Shown piece after piece: positions 7,646 to 14,589 of a stretch of DNA of 14,603 bases. Each line of letters begins with the position of its first letter. Within the stretch, counting starts at the first letter, position 1. Source of the DNA: Planctomycetaceae bacterium UBA4732. Its GTDB lineage: Bacteria; Planctomycetota; Planctomycetia; Gemmatales; Gemmataceae. The notes beneath the pieces were generated by a model, which had not been told where the DNA came from, ran no database searches, and saw nothing but the letters and a program-made list of their open reading frames with translations. The position numbers and the translations under genes are program-made. Location: contig DHJA01000144.1 of NCBI GenBank assembly GCA_002404095.1, positions 421 to 15,023 of the forward strand, given 5' to 3'.

Positions 7646-7710
7646 CACACTAACCCGAAGCGCAAGCGAGGCATTCCGTCGAAACCTCGCTTGCGCTTCG
7701 GGTTAGTGTG
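7646..7710. repeat. Long perfect palindrome, family 1, between convergent genes
   Basis: Arms of 26 nt (7646-7671 and 7685-7710) are perfect complements around a 13-nt loop. The arm core reads CCCGAAGCGCAAGCGAGG. It lies 53 nt after the HEAT-gene stop and 38 nt from the kinase stop, where a bidirectional terminator would sit, but no immediate T-run follows either arm (GTTGTTTTATTG begins about 15 nt on). A related copy is at 9134-9196. Confidence 0.9.
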
Positions 7711-7747
7711 TTGAGAGCACACGGTTGTTTTATTGTCGCGCGGGCCG

Positions 7748-9118
7748 TTAACGCCGGAACAGCCGATCCGGTATCAGGTAGTAGGCCGCCACGGCGCTAG
7801 CCACCGCGATGGCGATCAACCCAAGCCAATTTAGCCATTCCCGGCCCCATCCCAAAGCGCCGTCGGCAGGCTTCTCGGTCAAGGTGATGTGCGGCGCGGC
7901 GGTCATCTCGCCCGTTTGAGGTGCGATAGAGTGAACCTTGCCCGGCGGCAGCGTATCCTCGCGGCGCGTCGATCGGGTGGTCCGGGCGACCGGCGGCGTG
8001 GACGGAGCAACCGGCGCGGCGGCCGCATCCACCGGAACGTCGGGCAGCGCCAATATCAGATCGCGGAACTCCGGATGCGTCTGCAACGTCTCGAACGGCC
8101 CCGCCTTGCGCCGCGACGCCAGCACGTTGGCGGCATCGCCCAACAGCCCCTCTTTCAACGACCGCCGTATGGCCGGCGTGGACCCCTTGACCGTGTGCTT
8201 GTCGCCCACCTCGTCCTGATAGACCAAGTACCATAGTTCGCCGAGGGAGGCGTTGCCGTCGGTGGTCGGCACGCGGCGCGTACTGTGGCCGGTCAGGTCT
8301 TCGACGAATTCGCGGCATGAGGTCGGCCGATGGTCGGCGTTCGACGCCATCGCCCGCCGGATCGCCCAATCGAGCCGTTCCGACAGTTCCGGCGCCAGCT
8401 GGCGCGGCGGCGTCAACTCGTTTTGCACTTTTTTCATCCATGCTTCCAGCGGGCCGTTGGAGCGGCCGAACGGCAATTCGCCCGTCACCATCTGGTAGAG
8501 CGTGGCGCCTAAAGAATAGATGTCGCAGCGCGCGTCGGCGTTTTTGGCGTTGCGAAACTGCTCCGGCGCCATGAAGTGCGGCGTTCCCAGGCCGCGGCCC
8601 GTCTTGGTCAGGTTCAGGTCGGTTTCGGTTTCCTTCACCAGGCCGAGGTCCGCCAGCTTGGCAACGCCTTCCGGCGTTACGAGGATGTTGTCCGGTTTCA
8701 CGTCGCGGTGAACGAGATTTTGTTTGTGGGCGCGGTGAAGACCCTGCGCCACCTGGGCGATGATGCGGATGGCTTCGGCCTCCCGGATGCGCCCGTCGCG
8801 CTCGATGCGCTGGCCCAGCGATTCGCCCTGGACGAATTCCATTACCAGATAAGGCTTCCCGTCGGCATCGCCGTAGTCCAAAGCGCGCACGATGTTCTGA
8901 TGGTCGAGCCGGCTGGCGGCGCGGAACTCTTGTTCAAAGCGCTTCAGCAGAGTCGCATTCGTGGCCATGTGGGCCGGCATGATCTTCACGGCCACGGTTT
9001 CGCCGGTGGTGCGATGGCGGCCCTTCCAGATGGCGCCCATGCCCCCTTCGGCAATCTTTTCCACCAGATCGTAATTGCCGACGGTTTGCATCGCCGCCTT
9101 TGAAACGTCCAGCCCCAT
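7748..9118 (-). CDS. Ser/Thr protein kinase, Pkn2/Hanks type, with C-terminal membrane anchor
   Basis: It phosphorylates Ser/Thr of protein targets; the target is unknown. The 456 residues carry all main Hanks motifs: glycine loop AEGGMGAIW (23-31), ATP-binding K45 in VAVK, alpha-C glutamate near E64, HRDVKPDN (137-144), the metal-binding loop as DLG (157-159, replacing DFG as is common in bacteria), APE (184-186) and CDIYSLG (198-204). After the kinase domain (about 16-275) comes a small module, LWYLVYQDEVGDKH with G-L-L-G-D and a closing HPEFRDLI (about 300-360). It resembles the accessory module I recall in myxobacterial and planctomycete kinases. A Pro/Thr linker and one C-terminal TM (about 430-449) follow, so the catalytic part is cytoplasmic. 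The ATG at 9118 has GGAG 9 nt upstream; a GTG at 9133 has no ribosome site and abuts a palindrome. Confidence 0.95.
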   Translation of the reverse strand: MGLDVSKAAMQTVGNYDLVEKIAEGGMGAIWKGRHRTTGETVAVKIMPAHMATNATLLKRFEQEFRAASRLDHQNIVRALDYGDADGKPYLVMEFVQGESLGQRIERDGRIREAEAIRIIAQVAQGLHRAHKQNLVHRDVKPDNILVTPEGVAKLADLGLVKETETDLNLTKTGRGLGTPHFMAPEQFRNAKNADARCDIYSLGATLYQMVTGELPFGRSNGPLEAWMKKVQNELTPPRQLAPELSERLDWAIRRAMASNADHRPTSCREFVEDLTGHSTRRVPTTDGNASLGELWYLVYQDEVGDKHTVKGSTPAIRRSLKEGLLGDAANVLASRRKAGPFETLQTHPEFRDLILALPDVPVDAAAAPVAPSTPPVARTTRSTRREDTLPPGKVHSIAPQTGEMTAAPHITLTEKPADGALGWGREWLNWLGLIAIAVASAVAAYYLIPDRLFRR

Positions 9119-9133
9119 CACAGAAATCTCCAC

Positions 9134-9196
9134 CTACTAACCCGAAGCGCAAGCGAGGCTTTCGACCGCAACCTCGCTTGCGCTTCAGGTTGGTAG
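9134..9196. repeat. Long palindrome, family 1, upstream of the kinase gene
   Basis: Arms of 25 nt (9134-9158 and 9172-9196) with two mismatches surround a 13-nt loop. The core CCCGAAGCGCAAGCGAGG of the left arm is identical to that at 7653-7671. It begins only 15 nt from the kinase ATG, so it would form a hairpin in the kinase mRNA leader. Confidence 0.88.
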
Positions 9197-9506
9197 TAAC
9201 CCACCCGAACCGTGGAATTCCGCCGCTCGCTGTTAATTCTACCTTGCGACCGGCGCCAAGGCATGACAAAATGGAAGAAAAGGCGGAAGTTGTCGTTTGT
9301 GCGGAGTCTGCCGATGTCGCCGGAACCGCCCCCTGATCGGACGACTGCGGTAATTCAGGCCGCGCCTACGGCTTGAACCTCTTTGTCCTGTCTCTCGTAG
9401 AAAATGGGTTGGCTTCGGACGCGCCTTTCAGTCACAATCCATTCAACGGTTGCCTTCTTTTCATTTTGCCCGCTTGCGGTCGGCCGGAACATCGGGGAGT
9501 CGCTTT
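9197..9506. other. Divergent intergenic region between kinase and the membrane-protein cluster
   Basis: No gene is seen here. Weak plus-strand promoter-like pairs occur: TTGAAC (9373-9378) with TAGAAA (9398-9403) at 19 bp, and TTGGCT (9409-9414) with CACAAT (9433-9438) at 18 bp. Neither is convincing. For the kinase, TAGAAT reads on the minus strand near 9236-9241 as a possible -10, without a well-spaced -35. Short open frames here are palindrome translations. Confidence 0.4.
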
Positions 9507-10925
9507 ATGTCGCTGTACGGCAAGATACTCGCCGTGTTGAACATCCTCGGCGCCGCGGCGTTCGTTTGCATCGCCTTCATGGACTTCGCCAAGCGCGAGA
9601 GTTGGGCCTACGAAAACTACGTCTATGACGTGGTCATTGCCGGCCTACCGCTCGACGACACGGAGAAGGACAACCGCGAAAACCCCGTCGTCAATTACTT
9701 GACCAAGGAAACGAAGAAGGAATGGTTTGACGCCGACCTTGCGTCCACGCAGGTCGCGGAAGTGGATCGAGTCAAGACCGCGGTAAACGCCAAGGTCGAT
9801 GCGCTGAACGGCGACCCGCAGACGGTGGAGTTGGCCCGCGTCCTGACGCCGTTTGCCCGGCACAACGACGAACGCGAATATCTGATCGCCCTGCGAACCT
9901 ATCTTGCGACCATAGAGGACGTAGCCCGCCTCAATAAGCGGATGCACGATGCTTTCCCTGTCGCGGTGCAGGCGTACCAGATTCGTCCGGACGGTTTGAA
10001 GTTTCCGCAGGCGTTTCAAGAGGCATGTCGCGCGTTAGGCGGCGCGCCGGCTCAGGCGTTTGAGCAGACGTTCCTCAAGCTGTTGTTGGCCAAGCCGGAG
10101 CGGACTTTCGAGGCCGCGGTTTTGGAAGCGCAAAAGGTGGCGGCAGACCCCAAGAACCCGGAACAGGAAGCGCACCTCCGGGCTGAAGCGTTCCTACGCA
10201 GCCTCCGCGACGACCCCAAAGCCACCCTGCGGAACCTCCGCGACCCCGCCAATATCAAAGATACGCTCGACGCAGTGTTCCAACAGACGCTAACTGCGGT
10301 AAACGTCCAGCTGAAGGGCCAATTAGACGAACTATTCGACGAAGCGCGGAACGGCCCCAAGTCGCTGAGCAGCGGTTCCACCGACCGTCTTCGCGATTAT
10401 CAGCGCGTCGCCATCGCCCATGTGCTGTTCAACATGGTGAACGTGTTGGAAGAGGGCGCCGCCGACAAGGGGGTGATCGGCACGCCAGCTTATGGGCGTG
10501 TGTTATCGGTGGTGGGACTGACGGCCGGTTTGGGCGAGATCAACAATGAGGCCGCGCTGCTTCAGCAGATCGGCGAGGAGCTGCAAGGTTCAACGACGTT
10601 GGAGCGCGGCGAGTTCACGGCGGCGCATCGGGCGTCGATCGACGACCTGCAGGGCAGGGCAGTGGTTCTTCACGATGCGCTCGACCTGTTGGCCCGGAAA
10701 CAACAGGCGTTGGTCCAGGAAGAAGCGACGGTAAGAAAACGGCAGGAGGACGTGAAGAAGTATGAAGAGGAATTGGCGGCGGCCCGCGCACAGGCGGACA
10801 AGCAAATTATCGAACTGCGGAAACAGTCCGACTTGCTGTACAACTTACGGATTCAGAGCCGCGATGTGTTGGGCGAAAACCTGGATTTGGAGCGGCAACT
10901 CCGCGATCTGGAAAAGGGCCGCTAA
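9507..10925 (+). CDS. GKIL/W33 membrane-anchored coiled-coil protein A, 472 aa
   Basis: No function is recognised. The N-terminus is a signal anchor (TM about 9-27) with GKIL at 5-8 and W33 in ESWAYEN, the same layout as the two related proteins downstream. Residues 40-390 are mainly helical and charged, without a motif I can name; TLRNLRDPANIKDTLDAV is one typical stretch. Residues about 395-472 form a strong heptad coiled coil (ARKQQALVQEEATVRKRQ and similar, ending LERQLRDLEKGR). The body is expected on the outer face of the cytoplasmic membrane. The ATG at 9507 is chosen over the one at 9450 because GGGGAG (9494-9499) sits 7 nt upstream and the anchor then starts at residue 5. A palindrome follows 8 nt after the stop. 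First gene of a four-gene plus-strand cluster. Confidence 0.87.
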   Translation: MSLYGKILAVLNILGAAAFVCIAFMDFAKRESWAYENYVYDVVIAGLPLDDTEKDNRENPVVNYLTKETKKEWFDADLASTQVAEVDRVKTAVNAKVDALNGDPQTVELARVLTPFARHNDEREYLIALRTYLATIEDVARLNKRMHDAFPVAVQAYQIRPDGLKFPQAFQEACRALGGAPAQAFEQTFLKLLLAKPERTFEAAVLEAQKVAADPKNPEQEAHLRAEAFLRSLRDDPKATLRNLRDPANIKDTLDAVFQQTLTAVNVQLKGQLDELFDEARNGPKSLSSGSTDRLRDYQRVAIAHVLFNMVNVLEEGAADKGVIGTPAYGRVLSVVGLTAGLGEINNEAALLQQIGEELQGSTTLERGEFTAAHRASIDDLQGRAVVLHDALDLLARKQQALVQEEATVRKRQEDVKKYEEELAAARAQADKQIIELRKQSDLLYNLRIQSRDVLGENLDLERQLRDLEKGR

Positions 10926-10933
10926 AGAGTGTT

Positions 10934-10990
10934 ACGAGCCGCGACCGTAAGGGAGCGGTTCTCTCCCGCTCCCTTACGGTCGCGGCTCGT
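10934..10990. repeat. Long perfect palindrome, family 3, after protein A
   Basis: Arms of 25 nt (10934-10958 and 10966-10990) are perfect complements around a 7-nt loop. The core reads GACCGTAAGGGAGCGG. It starts 8 nt after the stop at 10925 and no T-run follows. It could act as an mRNA 3'-end stabiliser or processing site as well as a repeat. The arms are identical to those at 13347-13418. Confidence 0.92.
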
Positions 10991-11026
10991 TAGTTGCTAC
11001 TTGAATAGAGAAGGAACAGGGTTCCC

Positions 11027-11767
11027 ATGGACCTACTCGGCAAAATCCTGGTGGTCGTTACGTTCGGCATGAGCCTAATGATGGCGGCCGTCGGCGGGGC
11101 CGTACTCTATTACCACATCGACTGGTCCAACAACCCGGCCGCCCCCGACGGCTCGGCGCCGGCCGGCGAACTCGTGCAGCGGATCGCCAAGGTCAAACAG
11201 TTACAGGGTCTCGTCGCGCCCGCCGACGTTGCTTGGCGCGACGCGCGGTCGTCGCTTATGGGCCAGGAGGAGCGGCGCCAGAAGGATCAGGACTGGTACG
11301 CGGCCGAGTTGGAACACCTCAAGATCGGTGACGCGAAAATGCAGCCGATCCTGATGGTCGTCTACGAAAAGGGATACACCGTACCCGATAAGAATAACCT
11401 GGGTCGTCCGCAGATGGCGCCGGCCTTGGACGTTTTTAAGCAAGCGCTCCTGCCGCTGACCGTGTATAATACGAAAATAGCCGCCTCGACCGTTGACACC
11501 AAAGCGGCCCTAGACAATATCGCATTGAGCGCGGACAAAGACAGGGAACTGACGGGCCAGCTCGTCGGCGCGAGCGGCCGAGGTCTGATTCGTCGCAATA
11601 AAGATGAGGCCGACAAACTGGACGCCCTTGTCAGCGAACTCAAAGGGGTTCAGTTCGCGGAAGGTCAAGTGCGGGCGGATTCGCAATTGCTCCTGTTGCG
11701 GAAGAAGTCGTTGCAAGCCCGCGTCAAGGAACTGGAGAAGGCGGCCGTGAGCGCCGGGTCGCGCTGA
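11027..11767 (+). CDS. GKIL/W33 membrane-anchored protein B, 246 aa
   Basis: No function is recognised. GKIL at 5-8, a hydrophobic segment (about 8-29, with MSLMMAAVGGAVLYY) and W33 reproduce the N-terminal module of proteins A and C without gaps. A Pro/Ala/Gly-rich linker (35-47) leads into helical regions: QRIAKVKQLQGLV (about 51-63), a charged helix near 75-95, and a C-terminal coiled coil (about 180-240, ending KSLQARVKELEKAA). There is no catalytic motif. The ATG at 11027 has AAGGAA about 11 nt upstream (CAGG is nearer). The gap of 101 nt from protein A is largely filled by a palindrome and shows no promoter, so readthrough from A is likely. Confidence 0.85.
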   Translation: MDLLGKILVVVTFGMSLMMAAVGGAVLYYHIDWSNNPAAPDGSAPAGELVQRIAKVKQLQGLVAPADVAWRDARSSLMGQEERRQKDQDWYAAELEHLKIGDAKMQPILMVVYEKGYTVPDKNNLGRPQMAPALDVFKQALLPLTVYNTKIAASTVDTKAALDNIALSADKDRELTGQLVGASGRGLIRRNKDEADKLDALVSELKGVQFAEGQVRADSQLLLLRKKSLQARVKELEKAAVSAGSR

Positions 11768-11790
11768 GGCGGAATTTGAGTAGTGTCTCC

Positions 11791-11877
11791 GTTTGGCGAG
11801 CCGGGAGCGTAAGCGATCGGAGTTTTCTTTGATCGCTGGGATTATCTCCGGTCGCTCACGCTCCCGGCTCGCCAAAC
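11791..11877. repeat. Long palindrome, family 2, between proteins B and C
   Basis: Arms of 32 nt (11791-11822 and 11846-11877) with two mismatches surround a 23-nt loop. The core reads CCGGGAGCGTAAGCGATCGG. It begins 24 nt after the stop of B and no T-run follows the right arm. Both arms translate as MASRER-like peptides, so short frames called here are not genes. Confidence 0.88.
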
Positions 11878-11900
11878 GAAGACGCCATCGGAATCTGTGG

Positions 11901-11929
11901 TTGACACGGCGGCAGGTCTACGGCATAGT
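11901..11929 (+). promoter_or_regulatory. Candidate promoter of protein C gene
   Basis: A perfect TTGACA (11901-11906), 17 bp, then CATAGT (11924-11929, 4/6 match). Transcription would start near 11936, giving a leader of about 105 nt. This suggests genes C and D can be expressed independently of A and B. Confidence 0.5.
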
Positions 11930-12039
11930 CCCGCCCCGCACGTCAGGGGGAATTTCGGGGGCGGTGGAGCGCGGCGTTTGACGCCGGCCGTCGGCGGCGA
12001 TTCCGTAAGGTGCGCCGTATTGGCAAGGGGGTTGGACCA

Positions 12040-12993
12040 ATGACAGCAGTTGGCAAGATTCTGGTCTTCTTCAACCTGATTTTCAGTCTGATCGTGGGGG
12101 CGTTCGTCGTCGTTGTGTACATCTCCCAGACCCACTGGGCCTTCGAGTACAACGATCTCAAAAAGCGTTATGAGGTGGCCGACGCCAGCAATGCAGCTTA
12201 TCAGACGGAACTCAAGAAGGCGAGCGACTACGCCAAGAGTTTTAACGATCAGGTGCTGCGCGACGGCGCCCTGGAGAAAGCGGCCAGCCTCAAGCCGGAC
12301 GACGACCAGCCGACCAAATTGAAAAAGATTAGGGACGTAATCACGGCCGCGCTCGCCGACGCCGTTACCCAAAAAGGCGCGGCCGATGACGCGCGCAAGC
12401 AATTAGAAGATACGAAACAGAAACTCACCGCCAGCGATGCGGTGGCCACAGCCAAGGAAGCTGAGGTGCAAAAGCGTCAGGAAGAGTCCAAAATGACGCG
12501 GGAACTGCTGGCGGCGGAAACAAAGAAAAACCTTGAAGCGGTGGTCGCCTTGGGCAAAGAACACGACGACGCAGTCGCCCAGCACATCCTGGCGGCGTCG
12601 GCCCAGGCGCGCATGACACAGTTGGCGGAGGAAAACGACCGTCTCGCCAAGGACAACCAGAAGCTCATGGCCGGCGGCGCCGGGACGGCTCCGGTTTCGG
12701 CCCCCAGGAAGGACAGCGCCAACGCGCCTACGGTGAACGTTCAGGGACGAATCCGCGAAGTGGACCCCAGCGGTTTGGTGCGTATTTCCCTCGGCAGCGA
12801 CGCGGGCCTGGTTAAGGGAAACACGTTGGAAGTCTACCGCTTGAACACGCAAGCGCCGGACCTTTCCAAATACCTGGGCCGGATCAAGATCATTCAGGTG
12901 ACGGCCACGGAGGCCGTGGCGGAGCCGGTTCGGAAGACGTCGGGACCGCTTCAGATCGGGGATCAAGTAAGCAGCAAGATTCTGGGCGGCTGA
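12040..12993 (+). CDS. GKIL/W33 membrane-anchored coiled-coil protein C with C-terminal beta domain, 317 aa
   Basis: A conserved-looking planctomycete envelope protein of unknown role. GKIL (5-8), TM (about 9-28) and W33 in THWAFEY match proteins A and B; A and C also share W-A-[YF]-E. Residues 35-220 are a nearly continuous coiled coil (DLKKRYEVADA, KKASDYAKSF, DDARKQLEDTKQKL, EENDRLAKDNQKL). A Gly/Ala/Pro/Ser linker (about 208-227) leads to a beta-rich domain at about 231-317: VQGRIREVDPSGLVRISLG, GSDAGLVKGNTLEVYRL, YLGRIKIIQV, and a final IGDQVSSKI. This layout recalls FlgT-C-like small barrels, but that is inference. The ATG at 12040 has AAGGGG 9 nt upstream; a GTG at 12010 would break the shared N-terminal spacing. 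Protein D follows after 55 nt. Confidence 0.9.
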   Translation: MTAVGKILVFFNLIFSLIVGAFVVVVYISQTHWAFEYNDLKKRYEVADASNAAYQTELKKASDYAKSFNDQVLRDGALEKAASLKPDDDQPTKLKKIRDVITAALADAVTQKGAADDARKQLEDTKQKLTASDAVATAKEAEVQKRQEESKMTRELLAAETKKNLEAVVALGKEHDDAVAQHILAASAQARMTQLAEENDRLAKDNQKLMAGGAGTAPVSAPRKDSANAPTVNVQGRIREVDPSGLVRISLGSDAGLVKGNTLEVYRLNTQAPDLSKYLGRIKIIQVTATEAVAEPVRKTSGPLQIGDQVSSKILGG

Positions 12994-13048
12994 TCGCCGG
13001 CCCCGTCCCGTGTTTAGATAACGCAAGTTTTCCGAGAGGGAAGGAATC

Positions 13049-13261
13049 ATGCCCGCTGTTAGTTCAAGAGGCCGTGCGACGGTCGGCCGCGACAATCAAG
13101 CAAAGCCGCGTTCCGACGCCTACACCGGCCTGCTGCTGCTGTCGTTGTTGGCCCAGGTCGCCGGGGCGGTGTTTTTGTTCCTCGACTATAGCCGTTATCC
13201 GCATGACGGGCCGCCGAAACCTTCGGCGCTTGCCGCGCCTGTGGCGCCTGCGCCTAAATAG
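13049..13261 (+). CDS. Mini membrane protein D, 70 aa
   Basis: No function is recognised. It has a basic N-terminal tail (1-22, with RGRATVGRDNQAKPR), one transmembrane helix at about 25-45 (YTGLLLLSLLAQVAGAVFLF), the motif LDYSRYP immediately after it, and a Pro/Ala-rich tail. Basic residues before the helix predict the N-terminus inside and the short tail outside. I recall similar small proteins (Y-T-x-L-L-I-x-S-L-x-A-Q) as common in planctomycetes, but I could not check this. The ATG at 13049 is preceded by GAGAGGGAAGGA. It lies 55 nt after protein C with no terminator between, so C and D are probably one transcript, ending at the hairpin at 13294-13327. An opposite-strand frame overlaps it but has no ribosome site. 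Confidence 0.85.
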   Translation: MPAVSSRGRATVGRDNQAKPRSDAYTGLLLLSLLAQVAGAVFLFLDYSRYPHDGPPKPSALAAPVAPAPK

Positions 13262-13293
13262 ACGCTCAGGTTGAGTGGTGCTACGAAACCCAT

Positions 13294-13327
13294 AGCGGCC
13301 CGCCGGACGAAAGTTCGGTGGGCCGCT
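13294..13327 (+). terminator. Terminator-like hairpin with GAAA tetraloop after protein D
   Basis: A 15-bp stem (13294-13308 with 13313-13327; two positions pair as G-T, i.e. G-U in RNA) closes a GAAA loop. It starts 32 nt after the stop at 13261. The following bases, GTCCGTTTGC, are only weakly T-rich, so it may be a poor intrinsic terminator or an mRNA 3'-end structure. Confidence 0.6.
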
Positions 13328-13346
13328 GTCCGTTTGCAAGCGTGTT

Positions 13347-13418
13347 ACGAGCCGCGACCGTAAGGGAGCGGGCAGTCGGAGAGGGCCCAAAAACCGCTCC
13401 CTTACGGTCGCGGCTCGT
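13347..13418. repeat. Long perfect palindrome, family 3, upstream of mnmA
   Basis: Arms of 25 nt (13347-13371 and 13394-13418) are perfect complements around a 22-nt loop. They are identical to the arms at 10934-10990; identity extends 5 nt outside the left arm (GTGTT). The two copies differ in loop length and sequence (7 versus 22 nt). Confidence 0.92.
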
Positions 13419-13501
13419 CGGTAGCGATTGGGAGAACCATCGCACATGGCGGCGCGTCCGTGTATGCTAAAAGGGCACGGTTTTCTCCAGAGGATTACGG
13501 T

Positions 13502-14581
13502 ATGGCGGCGCGGGTCGTCTTGGCGATGAGCGGTGGAGTAGACAGTTCCGTGGCGGCGCACCTCCTGCGTGAACAGGGGTACGACGTCGTCGGCCTGTTC
13601 ATGCGCACGGGCGCTCACGGTCACGAAGACGGCCGGGCCGATCACAAAAAGGGCTGTTGCAGCGCCGTGGACGCCGGCGACGCCCGCCGCGTGGCCGACC
13701 GCCTCGATATTCCCTTTTACGCGCTCGACTTCGAGAAAGACTTTGACCGCATCATCGACTATTTCGCCGACGAGTACCTCGCCGGTCGGACGCCGAATCC
13801 GTGCGTCGTGTGCAACAGTTGGCTGAAATTCGGCCAGTTGTGGACCTACGGCCAGCAGCTCGAAGCCGATTTCATCGCCACGGGCCACTACGCCCGCACG
13901 GTGCGCGACGGCGACGAGGTTGCGCTGCACCGCGCCGCCGACCCGGACAAGGATCAGTCTTACGTCCTATACGGTCTTCAGCGTTCCATCCTACCGCGTC
14001 TGCTATTTCCTATCGGCGATCTCCGTAAAGAGGAAGTGCGCGCCCTGGCGCGGTCGGCGGGGCTGGGCGTGGCCGATAAGCCGGACAGTGTTGAAATCTG
14101 TTTCGTGCCGGACGGCGACCATGCCAAGCTGATCCGCGAACGTCGGCCGCAGTCGGCCGCAGTCGGCAACATCGTCGATACATCGGGCAAGGTGCTGGCC
14201 GCGCATGACGGCATCGAGCGCTTCACGGTCGGCCAGCGCAAGGGACTCGGTTTCGCAACCGGCGAGCGGCGTTACGTCCTGCGCATCGTGCCGGGCGACA
14301 ACGAAGTCGTAGTCGGCGACAAAGAAGAGCTGTTGGCACTTGGATTGGTCGCGTCAGAGGTGAACTGGCTGACGGCCGCGCCGCCGGAGGCGCCGTTGGC
14401 ATGTACGGCGAAGATCCGCTATCGTCATACAGCGGCGGCGGCCGTCGTGACCGCGCTGCCGGATGGCGCGGCGCGCGTAACCTTTACCGAAGCCCAAACC
14501 GCCGTGACGCCGGGCCAGGCCGTGGTCTTTTACGATGGTTCGCGCGTGCTAGGCGGCGGCTGGATTGAACGCGCGGTCTAG
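13502..14581 (+). CDS. mnmA: tRNA-specific 2-thiouridylase
   Basis: It adds sulfur to U34 of tRNAs for Lys, Glu and Gln, using ATP to adenylate the base and sulfur relayed from a persulfide carrier, in the cytoplasm. The 359 residues match the family length. The PP-loop SGGVDSS is at 10-16. The first catalytic cysteine is C104 in TPNPCVVCNSWLKFG (the CxxC variant as in Bacillus), ATGHYAR has H129, and DQSYVLYGL follows. The second catalytic cysteine is C200 in SVEICFVPDGDH, and GQRKGLGF starts at 244. A C-terminal beta domain completes it. The ATG at 13502 is chosen for AGAGGA at 13489-13494 with 7-nt spacing and because the PP-loop then sits at the usual distance. A 10-bp tandem duplication (CGGCCGCAGT, about 14145-14164) lies inside the gene in a variable loop without breaking the frame. 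Confidence 0.97.
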   Translation: MAARVVLAMSGGVDSSVAAHLLREQGYDVVGLFMRTGAHGHEDGRADHKKGCCSAVDAGDARRVADRLDIPFYALDFEKDFDRIIDYFADEYLAGRTPNPCVVCNSWLKFGQLWTYGQQLEADFIATGHYARTVRDGDEVALHRAADPDKDQSYVLYGLQRSILPRLLFPIGDLRKEEVRALARSAGLGVADKPDSVEICFVPDGDHAKLIRERRPQSAAVGNIVDTSGKVLAAHDGIERFTVGQRKGLGFATGERRYVLRIVPGDNEVVVGDKEELLALGLVASEVNWLTAAPPEAPLACTAKIRYRHTAAAAVVTALPDGAARVTFTEAQTAVTPGQAVVFYDGSRVLGGGWIERAV

Positions 14582-14589
14582 GCGAGCGG

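Noticed and set aside
7646..7710. Classical intrinsic terminator at the convergent-gene palindrome
   Set aside because: The stem is long and perfect, but no T-run follows directly on either strand and the same element occurs in a gene leader (9134). It is recorded as a repeat.
8576..9103. 175-residue open frame opposite the kinase
   Set aside because: It is antisense to the conserved catalytic region of the kinase; the composition is a shadow of the real gene.
12403..13095. 230-residue open frame opposite protein C
   Set aside because: It is antisense to the coiled coil and beta domain of C; Arg/His-rich, with no ribosome site.
9134..13418. Inverted-repeat ends of an insertion sequence
   Set aside because: The palindromes are self-contained hairpins with short loops, there is no transposase between them and no target duplication was seen.
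13428..13468. Promoter pair TTGGGA and TATGCT before mnmA
   Set aside because: The spacing is 29 bp, too long for a sigma70-type promoter.
13064..13930. 288-residue open frame on the minus strand across protein D and the start of mnmA
   Set aside because: It covers the complement of two supported genes, the terminator hairpin and a palindrome; no domain or ribosome site is seen.
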